Assembly: GCA_026770585.1 (NCBI GenBank)
Contig: MU646575.1
Span: 183,678-197,844 of the forward strand
From: Baffinella frigidus
Taxonomy: Eukaryota; Cryptophyceae; Cryptomonadales; Baffinellaceae
Direction of reading: 5' to 3'
DNA: 14,167 nucleotides
Shown here: positions 1 through 6,410 of the stretch, piece after piece
Layout of the letters: each line of letters starts with the position of its first letter
Numbering within the stretch: position 1 is the first letter of the stretch
The notes under the pieces: model-generated
Told to the model about the DNA's origin: nothing
The model's input: the letters and a program-made list of their open reading frames with translations, nothing else
Database searches by the model: none
Made by a program: the position numbers and the translations under genes

Positions 1-67
1 CCTCCTCCTCCTCCTTCTCCGCCTCCTCCTCCCCCGCCTCCTCCGCCTCCTCCTCCGCCTCCTCCGC
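1..67. repeat. CCT-rich microsatellite
   Basis: Interrupted (CCT)n tract with CCG interruptions. It gives arginine-, glutamate- or serine-rich phantom frames on both strands and no credible gene. Its place at the very edge fits a contig end. Confidence 0.9.
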
Positions 68-69
68 TA

Positions 70-100
<31 letters not shown>
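68..100. repeat. (TACA)n microsatellite
   Basis: Pure 4-bp repeat of about seven units, ending in an AT-rich GATTGATTGAT stretch. Confidence 0.9.
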
Positions 101-101
<1 letters not shown>

Positions 102-113
102 GATTGATTGATA

Positions 114-195
114 CACAGGCCATCGTCGTGTGGACAACCTGCCAAAACGCATCGCATCGTGCCCTGCTCTCATAAGTTGCCGTGCTGGTACACAC
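114..195 (+). repeat. 82-bp direct repeat, copy 1
   Basis: Starts at CACAGGCCATCGTCG and ends at GGTACACA. It matches 365-446 at an offset of 251 bp with a handful of differences, mostly transitions. In the common frame nearly all differences change the amino acid, and the offset is not a multiple of three, so this looks like duplicated non-coding DNA. The 170 bp between the copies show no recognisable gene. Confidence 0.85.
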
Positions 196-364
196 GTGTG
201 GTCACGCGACGATGACCTGGGGATCAAATCCCTCTGTTTTCAAAGCCAACTCGCCTTCCATCGCCCACAAATCTGTCAACTTATCCGGACCGGATTCCGG
301 ATTAAAATACATCCAGAAGTGCAGGAATAATAGAAAGACGCAACACAAACACACCTGTTTGACA

Positions 365-446
365 CACAGGCCATCGTCGCGTGGACAACCTGACAAAATG
401 CAACGCATTGTGCCCTGCTCTCATAAGTTGCCGCGCTGGTACACAA
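365..446 (+). repeat. 82-bp direct repeat, copy 2
   Basis: Second copy of the 114-195 repeat. About 30 bp downstream, at 479, lies GTGAGC, a good splice donor in front of the telomere-like tract. Whether this segment is the preceding exon of the acidic-tail gene cannot be decided: a 182-478 frame is open and in phase but has no recognisable domain. Confidence 0.8.
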
Positions 447-504
447 GCGCCTGGGTTCTCCAAAAAGGGTTGGGACTCGTGAGCTGGCCTCTAAGCCCTC
501 CGCT

Positions 505-687
505 CTAGACCCTAAACCTCTCAACTCTAAGCCCTAAACCCTCAACCCTAAATTCCTAAACCCTAAACCCTAAACCCTAAACCCTAAACCCTAAACCCTA
601 TTCCCTATTCCCTAAACTCTAAGCCCCTAAACCCTAAACCCTAAACCCTAAACCCTAAACCCTAAACCCTAAACCCCAACCCCCCAG
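505..687 (+). repeat. telomere-like CCCTAAA tract, probable intron
   Basis: Degenerate CCCTAAA heptamers, with near-perfect runs around 553-600 and 627-670 and variants such as CCCTATT and CTCTAAG. The tract ends in a C-rich stretch and CCCCCCAG directly before an open exon at 688. A plausible donor (GTGAGC) lies at 479. Read as an intron, it would be about 209 nt. CCCTAAA contains TAA, and 7 is not a multiple of 3, so every frame is closed within about 21 nt of perfect repeat. Confidence 0.85.
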
Positions 688-1541
688 GCCGCCAAGAAGT
701 CCAAGGGCAAGAAGGTGAAGGGGGCCGCGCCTGATGAGGGCAGCGATGACGTACACCCCAAACCCTACACCCTAAACACTAAACACTAAACACTAAACCA
801 TAAACCCCAAACCCTAAACCCTCAACCCTAAACCGTGAACACTAAATCCTAAACCCTAAACCCTAAACTCCAAAACCCAAAACCCAAAACCCAAACCCAA
901 AACCCAAAACCTAAACCTTAAACCCTAAACCCTAACCCCTAAACAATACCCACTCCCAGGAGGATGAGGATGAGGATGATGAGGAGGAGAGTGGCAGCGG
1001 GGAGAGTGGTGAGGTGGAGGGGGAGGATGATGATGAGGAGGAGGGGAGCGGTGAGATGAGTGATGGGAGTGGGGAGGAGGGGAGCGAGGAGGCTGGGGAG
1101 GAGGAGGAGAGTGAGGAGGAGCAGGAGTCCCCTAGGCCCAAGGGGAAGGGGAAGGCTGGGAAGGCTGGGAAGAAGGCGCGCCGGGCGGAGGAGGAGGAGG
1201 AGGAGGGGAGCGAGTCCGGTGAGGAGGAGGAGGGGAGCGGGGAAAGTGACAGCGTGGAGATGAGTGACGAGGGTGGGGAGGAGGGGAGCGAGGAGGAGGA
1301 GAGCGAGGAGGAGGAGGAGTCGCCGAAGAAGGGGCGAAAGGGCAAGGCGGGCGGGGCGAAGGGGGGCGGGAAGCCGGCGCGCCGTCAGGAGGAGGAGGAG
1401 GAGGAGGAGGAGGAGGGGAGCGAGTCAGGGGAGGAGGAGGAGGGCAGCGAGTCGGGGGAGGAGGGGGGCGAGGAGGGTTCAGAGGAGGAGAGCGGGGAGG
1501 AAGGGGAGGAGGAGGAGGAGGAGGAGAGCAGTGCCGACTGA
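688..1541 (+). CDS. acidic E/S-rich tail protein, 3' end of a spliced gene (exons 688-750 and 960-1541)
   Basis: The gene is partial at its 5' end. Exon 688-750 (63 nt) encodes 21 residues beginning AAKKSKGKKVKG and ending EGSDD. It lies between CCCCCCAG and GTACAC. Exon 960-1541 follows CACTCCCAG and encodes 193 residues, starting EDEDEDDEEESG and ending SSAD before TGA. Both are phase 0, and the join runs from one acidic run into another. The long exon carries about 2.5 tandem units of 63-70 residues (1044-1232, 1233-1442, 1443-1541): MSD, GSEE, ESP, a basic KGKAG/ARR patch, then EEEE and GSESGEEEE. Alternating acidic serine runs and lysine patches are typical of disordered tails of nuclear or nucleolar chromatin proteins, with possible CK2 sites. 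That role is inference; no catalytic domain lies in the window. No start codon is claimed. An antisense serine-rich frame here is a shadow of the repeats. Confidence 0.7.
751..959 (+). repeat. telomere-like repeat intron
   Basis: A 209-nt GT...AG segment made almost entirely of CCCTAAA variants, including CACTAAA (775-796) and CCCAAAA blocks (868-910). Donor GTACAC, acceptor CACTCCCAG. CCTAAC at 931-936 puts a branch-point-like adenine about 24 nt before the AG. Splicing is inferred from the flanking exons. Confidence 0.75.
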
Positions 1542-1624
1542 TCGCGTCTGACGCTCGCGCGTGTTTGGTTCTTGTAGCTGCGGCTGCCGGGAATCCAGAT
1601 CGTTAATGCACTTACACTCACGAG

Positions 1625-1706
1625 ACAGCATGGCTTTTCTGCAGAACAAGTTCCGGTGTCCGCCTATGTTGGGAGCTCGAAGAACCTCAAGGACCTAAAG
1701 GACCTT
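1625..1706 (+). repeat. R1b SINE-like repeat copy
   Basis: Reads from CAGCATGGCTTTTCTGCAG through TGTCCGCCTATGTTGGGAG to a tail of ACCTCAAGG and ACCTAAAGG. The 5' head is missing. This copy defines the tail well. Confidence 0.8.
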
Positions 1707-1765
1707 ACACGCACGAGACATCCCACTACTCCTCTCCGTGTGTTCTCGTCCTGTTCGCACAGAAC
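1706..1765 (+). repeat. diverged direct repeat, copy 1
   Basis: TACACGCACGAGACATCC and following sequence recur at 1906-1962, so M1 at 1787-1907 lies between two related segments. Similarity is moderate by eye. Confidence 0.6.
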
Positions 1766-1786
1766 GCGGACACGCCCTACATAATG

Positions 1787-1907
1787 TACAGGGGTGCCTC
1801 GCTCATAAGAAAACGCCCACCCCCTGTGATCACCACAGGGCCCTAGGCGTAGGGACACTGTAGGGTGCTAGGGGGAGGCGGTTTCTTATGAGCGAGGTAC
1901 CCCTGTA
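1787..1907. mobile_element. M1 MITE, intact copy (121 bp)
   Basis: Terminal inverted repeats of about 26 bp: TACAGGGGTGCCTCGCTC... on the left and ...GAGCGAGGTACCCCTGTA on the right. The outermost TA on each side fits a TA target duplication, as in Tc1/mariner-like elements. The core carries CTAGGG and GTAGGG words shared with M2. There is no coding capacity, so it is non-autonomous. Confidence 0.85.
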
Positions 1908-1962
1908 CACGCACGAAACATCCACTCCCCTCCGTGCGCGCGAGTCCTAATCGCACGGAAGA
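1906..1962 (+). repeat. diverged direct repeat, copy 2
   Basis: Second copy of 1706-1765. It starts at the TA that ends M1 and runs into an R1b copy at 1969. Confidence 0.6.
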
Positions 1963-1968
1963 TGATGT

Positions 1969-2089
1969 GATCCGAAAGGAAGCATGGCCGTTCTACAGGA
2001 CAAGTCCCGATGTCCGCCTACACTGATCACTGATTACTGAATTTATTAAAGAGGTTTCACTAGCTCGAAGAACCTAAGTCCCTAAAGGA
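1969..2089 (+). repeat. R1b copy, interrupted
   Basis: GATCCGAAAGGAAGCATGGCC to TGTCCGCCTA (1969-2020), then about 41 bp of unrelated AT-rich sequence, then AGCTCGAAGAACC and tail to 2089. The insert replaces the usual TGTTGGG. Confidence 0.7.
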
Positions 2090-2095
2090 AATGGG

Positions 2096-2246
2096 CGGTG
2101 GTCCTGGGGGGGGGGGCGCTTTCTTATCCATTAAGTGGCCATGCCGTCAAATTTGACGGCCAAGAGGTCCTGGGCAGGTCCTAGGGCCCTACGGTAGGAC
2201 GTATGAGCCTCCTCGCCACTTGAGGGATAAGCAAGGTACCCCTGTA
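2096..2246. mobile_element. M1 right half, split by an M2 insertion
   Basis: GGTGGTCCTGGGG...TTTCTTAT at the left and GCAAGGTACCCCTGTA at the right are the two parts of the M1 right end, separated by the M2 copy at 2125-2229. The M1 left half is absent. The nesting shows M2 was active after this M1 copy was in place. Confidence 0.75.
2125..2229. mobile_element. M2 element, nested copy (105 bp)
   Basis: TA-TCCATTAAGTGGC at the left and GCCACTTGAGGGA-TA at the right. The core TAGGGCCCTACGGTAGG is shared with other M2 copies. An 18-bp perfect palindrome, GCCGTCAAATTTGACGGC, lies at 2143-2160. Confidence 0.8.
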
Positions 2247-2307
2247 GAGAGCCCCGACCGGGTCGAGAGACTTGTTACGCCGAAACGGCGTCAGATCTTG
2301 CCGCCGC

Positions 2308-2428
2308 TACAAGGGTACCTCGCTCATAAGAAACCAACCCCCCAAGGACCCTGCATTAGGACCATGTCTAGGGTCCTATGGTGGTCCTGGGGGGGGGGGC
2401 AGTTTCTTATGCGCGAGGTAACCCTATA
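2308..2428. mobile_element. M1 MITE copy (121 bp)
   Basis: TACAAGGGTACCTCGCTC at the left and GCGCGAGGTAACCCTATA at the right, TA-flanked and the same length as the first copy. The terminal repeats carry a few mismatches, so it is an older copy. A G run of 11 lies near 2389-2399. Confidence 0.8.
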
Positions 2429-2472
2429 GACTTTCAAGAACTGCTTTACTTTTCGTAAACTGGGGGGACGTG

Positions 2473-2595
2473 TACAGGGGTACCTCGCTCACAAGAAACT
2501 GCGCGCCCCCCCTAGGACTCCCATAGGGCCCTTGGCATAGGCCTACTGTAGGGTCCTAGGGGGGGGCGGTTTCTTATGAGCGAGGTATCCCTGTA
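2473..2595. mobile_element. M1 MITE copy (123 bp)
   Basis: TACAGGGGTACCTCGCTC at the left and GAGCGAGGTATCCCTGTA at the right, with a left-arm change CATAAG to CACAAG. The core contains CCTACTGTAGGGTCCTAGG. Confidence 0.85.
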
Positions 2596-2630
2596 GAGTG
2601 CACACGACCTGTCTCGGCTCCCCTGCTCAG

Positions 2631-2693
2631 ACACAGCATCAGTGGGGGTGCATACACAGCATCGGTGGGGGCGCATACACGGTGGGGGTGCAT
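2631..2693 (+). repeat. 23-bp minisatellite, 2.7 units
   Basis: Units begin ACACAGCATC and end GTGGGGGTGCAT at 2631-2653 and 2654-2676. The third unit (2677-2693) has lost the AGCATC portion. Confidence 0.85.
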
Positions 2694-2945
2694 ACCTCTT
2701 ATCTTAAATTGGAGTCTCTTTGGATTCTTGCTCATTTTCATGATTAACGCTTCGTCCGAGGGTGCGTGTTCTTAAATTTGTGGTGCCTCTGTAGGGGTGC
2801 CTCTCCCCCCCTCCCCCCTCTTTCTTTCTCTTTCGGTCGCTCGCTCGGTCGCTCATACGACGCCGCAGCCCCACCCAGGACCAAAGTACATGGATTAATC
2901 GAAATTAAGGGCACACGCCGCCGTGGGGGCCTACAGTAGGGCTAG
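2694..2945. other. no gene recognised
   Basis: Contains a C/T-rich stretch (about 2796-2845). GTTCTTAAATTTGTGG...CTCTGTAG (2769-2795) resembles the degenerate M1-type ends at 3301-3362. Confidence 0.5.
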
Positions 2946-3061
2946 TCCTACCACCAGCCCTCAGGGTTGGAGCAAATCGACGATTTTTGATTTCCGATTT
3001 CTTCGGGAATTGGAGTCGTTGAAGTCGGATTCTCACTTCATTCTGTGGGCTGGTGGTAGGA
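2946..3061. mobile_element. 116-bp inverted-repeat element
   Basis: Perfect 15-bp inverted ends: TCCTACCACCAGCCC (2946-2960) and GGGCTGGTGGTAGGA (3047-3061). The interior is AT-rich. No second copy in the window and no clear target duplication, so a structured RNA or chance palindrome remains possible. Confidence 0.5.
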
Positions 3062-3211
3062 GTATTGGACAGGGGGGCGGGGTTTAATAAATGGTTTAGC
3101 ACGACCGCGACGCTGCAAGAAAAGAGGTGGAACGAGACGTGAGGCCACCTTGCAGCCAACTACGATTTGACCCCGCCTACTGCAGATTCCTGTGGGGAGG
3201 GCTTCCCTTAT

Positions 3212-3362
3212 GGGTACCTCGCTTCCCCTTTGAAGTACACATAGGGTCCTACTGTATGCCTATGCCTGGGAGCATAGGAACACTCTAGGGGTGGTGCGGG
3301 TCCTTAATTTCGAGCAACCCCTGTAGGGGGGAGGCATGTTCTCAAATTCGAGGTATCCCTGT
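3212..3362. mobile_element. degenerate M1-like remnant
   Basis: GGGTACCTCGCTT at the left; two right-end-like sequences (3301-3329 and 3342-3362) end CCCCTGTAG and ATCCCTGTGTA. The core has GGGTCCTACTGTA. The right-end duplication and TTAAATT/CAAATT spelling suggest a diverged subfamily. Confidence 0.45.
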
Positions 3363-3467
3363 GTACTTTTCCAAACGCGCGCAGAGATCCTTTGTTGTTG
3401 CACCAAGTTGTACTTTCAACACGACGGCCGTGTTGGTAGGAAGCGTGTTAGGTTATTCCGGACTGCT

Positions 3468-3799
3468 CGTTAATTCCGGACACATTTACTACACGATGTA
3501 CGACATGGTAGGTGCATATCATGACAGAAAAGATGTATATCATGACATTCAAACTCTCCATAAACTTGCGTTTTCACGCCATGGTAGGTGCATATTCGTA
3601 TCATGGTGTGCGCCTACTATGACATAAAAAAGGCTTCGTCAGCATAAAACTCGATGGCACCATGACATCTTTCACAAAGCTTTTATGTTCGAAGCAGTTG
3701 CCTAAAACCATCTGAAAAGGCAACGATTCGAGGTTTCCAAAAAGGATTTGTACCAAGGATGTCAGTATGTCGTGTTGTAAAATGTGTCCGGAATTAACG
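3468..3799. mobile_element. AT-rich element with 20-bp perfect inverted ends
   Basis: CGTTAATTCCGGACACATTT at 3468-3487 and its exact reverse complement at 3780-3799. Similarity continues inward over ACTACACGA/ACAACACGA. The 290-bp interior is AT-richer than the flanks and repeats GGTAGGTGCATAT (from 3509 and from 3584) and ATATCATGACA. The open frames here (up to 88 codons) have no family features. Probably a non-autonomous transposon; no target duplication was recognised. Confidence 0.6.
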
Positions 3800-4052
3800 A
3801 ATATCAACGAAAAACGCAATATTTGAGGGTGGCTATTTCACAAACCAAAATAGTTAGCTCATTTTTAAAAATGACTTAGCAGCGCTAGGACCAAGCTGTT
3901 CAAAACGGTGTGAAGGGACAAGACGGGTAAAGTTGATGGTTAAGGAATTAATTGCTTCCAAAAAGTAGTCCGGTGATACCTAACATGCTTGCTAGTAAGA
4001 AGGGTCTCTCTCTCGGAAAGTTCAGGCGCAGGGCAAGGAGAGACGTGATCTG
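3800..4052. other. no gene recognised
   Basis: AT-rich unique-looking sequence. No conserved motif or repeat was seen apart from the R1a copy that starts at its end. Confidence 0.5.
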
Positions 4053-4179
4053 CACGAGCCTCTGCACTGGAGAGCTAAACGCGATCCGAAAGCAAAAATG
4101 CGTTCTCTGCAGTCCTTTCTACGGAAAAGCGTGTTGTTGGGCTATGTTGGGAGCATTTAAAACCTTAAGGACCTAAATG
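4053..4179 (+). repeat. R1a SINE-like repeat copy
   Basis: CACGAGCCTCTGCACTGGAG, then GCGATCCGAAAGC, TCTGCAGTCC, TATGTTGGGAG and an ACCTTAAGG/ACCTAAATGG tail. It lies alone here, about 2.8 kb from the R1a cluster at 6946-7860. Confidence 0.8.
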
Positions 4180-4215
4180 GGAGGCACCAGACCGAGTGTA
4201 CCAGAGTGATTTGTA

Positions 4216-4288
4216 GGTCCTTTGGGCTCTTTGAGCTCCCAACATATGCGGACACTGGAACGTGTTCTGCAGAATGGTCATGTTTCCA
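4216..4288 (-). repeat. R1b copy, minus strand
   Basis: Tail-first on the plus strand: GGTCCTTTGGGCTCTTTGAG, CTCCCAACATATGCGGACAC, then TTCTGCAG and CATG. It is truncated exactly where M2 starts (TA at 4289). Confidence 0.75.
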
Positions 4289-4408
4289 TATCCCTACAGT
4301 GCCCAGTAGGCGCATACGCCTTACGGTAGGGCCCTGGGACCTGCCTAGGGTGAGTTAGGGTGATCATTCCCCCGATGGAATGATCACCCGATGGGCACTT
4401 CGGGGATA
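4289..4408. mobile_element. M2 element, longer copy (120 bp)
   Basis: TA-TCCCTACAGTGCCC at the left and GGGCACTTCGGGGA-TA at the right. It differs from the 105-bp copies by a perfect 13-bp hairpin, GGGTGATCATTCC with its complement (4358-4389), near the right end. Confidence 0.75.
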
Positions 4409-4500
4409 ACCATTTGTAAGAGACGGAACGCCCACCGCCGAGGACCAGATAGAGACCACTGCTTGACCCAGCCCGTGAGGGGGAGCATGAGGCGGCGAGC

Positions 4501-4641
4501 ACCTGAGCGATTCCGGGGGCCAGAGCGAGTGCTGCAGGTGCCCATTCAACTTGCCCGAAAGGAAGCAAGGCCTTTCTGCAGGATAAGTTCCAGTGTCCGC
4601 CTATGGTGGGAGTGAAAAGAACCTCAAGGACCTCAAGGACC
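4501..4641 (+). repeat. R1b copy with extended head
   Basis: The head ACCTGAGCGATTCCGGGGGC...GCGAGTGCTGCAGG precedes the R1b body (4555-4619) and two ACCTCAAGG tail units. The head is repeated at 4664-4698, so head and body are duplicated in tandem. Confidence 0.7.
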
Positions 4642-4654
4642 CACAGCAGGGACA

Positions 4655-4736
4655 ACCTGAGCGACGACTGAGGCGATTCCAGGGGCTGGGCGAGTGCTAG
4701 GAAGCATGGCCTTTCTGCAGAATAAGTCCCAGTGTT
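4655..4736 (+). repeat. R1b head plus truncated body
   Basis: ACTGAGGCGATTCCAGGGGC and GCGAGTGCTAGGAAGCATGGCC, body broken off after CCCAGTGTT. GCAGGTGCCCAT sequence found at 4535 recurs at 4761, so the mosaic continues to about 4784. Confidence 0.65.
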
Positions 4737-4790
4737 GGAAGAAGATAAAGGACCGCGAGGCAGGTGCCCATCGACCTTGCCCTTTGGTGC

Positions 4791-4845
4791 TTTGGTGCTT
4801 TGTATTACACTCACATCGAACACCACACCCGCCTCGCTTTTGAGG
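4791..4845 (+). repeat. dispersed 55-bp repeat, copy 1
   Basis: TTTGGTGCTTTGTATTACAC through CCTCGCTTTTGAGG recurs at 10043-10100 with scattered substitutions. The leading GCTTTGGT doublet resembles the 8-bp tandem at 5863-5894 read on the other strand. Confidence 0.75.
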
Positions 4846-4939
4846 GGACGGACACAAGCTACGGATGCCCAGACCGGCGGCAGTGAGCTCCGCCAAGACC
4901 GCGGTCCCAGTGTTTTGAAATGAACGCCCCGCCCCCCGT

Positions 4940-5002
4940 CACCTTCGCAGGAAGTGGACCAACAGTCTGAACGGCGCGGTGTCTGAAAGGCGCGGTTGTG
5001 AA
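4940..5002 (-). pseudogene. fragment of the secreted-protein gene
   Basis: On the minus strand, AACCGCGCC...CAGACACCGCGCCGTTCAGA matches the 3' part of both paralogues (5262-5310 minus and 11113-11155 plus). It lies about 180 nt downstream of the stop of the 5184-5717 gene. Only a few dozen bp are recognisable, with no sustained frame. A similar fragment follows the other paralogue at the same relative place. Confidence 0.6.
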
Positions 5003-5025
5003 CCCCTAAAGGACCTCCTTTTTGA

Positions 5026-5087
5026 AACGAAGCATGGCCTTTCTGCAGAACCAGTTCCAGTGTCCGCCTATGTTGGGAGCTCGCAGC
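5026..5087 (+). repeat. R1b copy inserted in the paralogue 3' flank
   Basis: AACGAAGCATGGCCTTTCTG to GTTGGGAGCTCGCAGC. The 3' flank of the other paralogue runs straight from the equivalent of 5025 to 5088 without it (TTCTTGAGCACGCC on the complement of 11327-11340). GA occurs at both edges (5024-5025, 5088-5089). The tail is missing. Confidence 0.7.
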
Positions 5088-5183
5088 GAGCACGCCGCGA
5101 CATCTTGCTGAGCGCACGAGGCTACACCTCCAAGGAATTTGCCACACGCAGCTTCCCCAGTCACACTTGAAACTTGAGTGAGT

Positions 5184-5717
5184 TTATTGATCACAAGAGC
5201 ACTCACACGGCACTCGAAACCCGAACTCCCCGGTCTCCGGCAAAAAGTAAGGGAGAGGGAGGTCGTACTTCAGTCTGAACGGCGCGTGGTCTGACCGGCG
5301 CGGTTGCCCGTTTTTTCTCGTCCCCCTTGGTGGAAAAGACTCCTCCAGGCCCAAGTTGTTTGTGGCGGCAAGCGACAGCAACCCTCTCAAATCCAGGATC
5401 AACGACTTTGACGTCTCGTCCGCCCCTTGCATCATCACAACCTGCATGTGACCGCTCATCGCAGCCCCTGTATCCACTGCGTCAAGGATTGAGCTCCAGT
5501 TCGTACTGTACGATCCGCCACTTTCGCCGGCTGCCTTCCCCAAGACTCCTCCTCCCGCCCCTCCACCCTTCTCCCAACCTCCTCCGCTGCCGCCTCCTCC
5601 CTCGCCACCGCCCCGGAGAGTGCACACGCGCGAGAACGGCTCGAATCGGCCTGTGACGCCCTGGACGCCGCAAAGGATGAGAGTTAAGAGTGCCAGGATG
5701 AGGCGGGAGTGTCCCAT
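5184..5717 (-). CDS. predicted secreted Gly-rich protein, paralogue A (177 aa)
   Basis: Family not recognised. Residues 1-23 form a signal peptide (MGHSRLILALLTLILCGVQG, then VTG), so the product probably enters the secretory pathway. A single Cys (SRVC, near 30) precedes a Gly-rich linker (about 34-60: RGGGEGGGGSGGGWEKGGG). A non-repetitive domain follows, with DTGAAMSGHMQVVMM, LLSLAA, NNLGLEESFPPRGTRKNG and TGEFGFRVPC, and the Cys-rich end CECSCDQ. The start is taken at this Met: an upstream in-frame Met (5745-5747) exists, but sequence before the signal peptide is not frame-conserved with paralogue B. The stop is TAA within CAATAAAC, so a possible AATAAA poly(A) signal overlaps it. About 80% identical to 10695-11240, with length differences of 3 codons and 1 codon only. 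Substrate and role are unknown; a secreted or cell-surface protein is the only supported inference. Confidence 0.7.
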   Translation of the reverse strand: MGHSRLILALLTLILCGVQGVTGRFEPFSRVCTLRGGGEGGGGSGGGWEKGGGAGGGVLGKAAGESGGSYSTNWSSILDAVDTGAAMSGHMQVVMMQGADETSKSLILDLRGLLSLAATNNLGLEESFPPRGTRKNGQPRRSDHAPFRLKYDLPLPYFLPETGEFGFRVPCECSCDQ

Positions 5718-5830
5718 GTTCGTGGAAGTGGTCCGTATTTCCGTCATCTCGAAATACGAGCCATCTAAACGCTCTGATGACCAGTTTTAAAAAAGATGTA
5801 GCAAGCACCGTTAACTTTGGGCCCAAAGTT
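5718..5830 (-). promoter_or_regulatory. conserved upstream region of paralogue A, with 18-bp palindrome
   Basis: AACTGGTCATCAGAGCG and TTTAGATGGCTCGTATTTCG (minus strand) are shared with the region upstream of paralogue B. AACTTTGGGCCCAAAGTT (5813-5830) is a perfect palindrome about 96 bp before the ATG. It is not in the paralogue B upstream, which has a shorter stretch there. No TATA box was recognised. A promoter role is inferred from conservation and position. Confidence 0.4.
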
Positions 5831-5862
5831 GTTGATGGTCAACTTTTGCCTGAAAAGTGAAT

Positions 5863-5894
5863 GCACCAAAGCACCAAAGCACCAAAGCACCAAA
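5863..5894 (+). repeat. 8-bp tandem repeat (GCACCAAA) x4
   Basis: Four perfect units. On the minus strand it reads TTTGGTGC, the same word that starts the dispersed repeat at 4791 and 10043. Confidence 0.9.
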
Positions 5895-5921
5895 GCTCGG
5901 AAGGTGATGAGCCTCGGTGCC

Positions 5922-6157
5922 TCAACCCTAAACCCTCATCCCTAAACCCTAAACCTTAAACCCAAAATCCAAAACACTAAACCCTAAGCCAGAAACCCGA
6001 AACCATAAACCCGAAACCCGAAAACCTAAACCCTGAACCCTAAGCCAACTACCAACAGCCCCAAACCCTCAAACATCAGCCCTAAGCCCCTAATCCTTAA
6101 ACTTCATCTCACAAGCCTCAACCCTAAATCCTAAACCCAAAACTGACCCTAAATTTC
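5922..6157 (+). repeat. interstitial telomere-like tract, CCCTAAA strand
   Basis: Highly degenerate heptamers with perfect CCCTAAACCCTAAA only near 5939. No exon-like island with AG and GT borders was found inside. The polypurine tract follows shortly after. Confidence 0.85.
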
Positions 6158-6189
6158 CCAATAAGAGACTGTGCAGAGCACAAACGAGG

Positions 6190-6410
6190 CGCTGAGGAGG
6201 AACGGGGGCGAAGAGATGGGGAGAGGGCGGAGGTAGGAGAGGGATGGGGGAGAGGTCGGAAGAAGGGAGGATGGGAGGGAGGGAGGATGGGAGTAAGGAA
6301 CAGGAAGCGGGAGGATAGAGGGAAGGGAGGGATGAGGGGAAGACGGCGGGAGGGGGGGGCAGAGAGGGGAAAAGGGGAGACATGAGAGAAGAGAGGAATA
6401 GAGGAAGCCC
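6190..6410 (+). repeat. 220-bp polypurine tract
   Basis: Almost only A and G on the plus strand, with GGGA and GGAGGGAGGGAGG motifs. Minus-strand frames across it are proline/serine-rich artefacts. Such tracts can form triplex DNA; no function is claimed. Confidence 0.85.

Noticed and set aside
182-478. Possible upstream exon of the acidic-tail gene, in phase with the GTGAGC at 479
   Set aside because: Phase agreement has a one-in-three chance, the segment contains the non-coding-like 82-bp repeat, and no acceptor or domain supports it.
932-1345. Minus-strand serine/proline-rich frame, 137 codons
   Set aside because: Exact shadow of the GAG/GAT-rich coding sequence on the plus strand.
4278-5147. 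Longest open frame in the window, minus strand, 289 codons
   Set aside because: It crosses M2, several R1b copies, a dispersed repeat and a gene fragment, and its recurrent peptides (FCRKAML type) come from R1b. No domain and no independent support.
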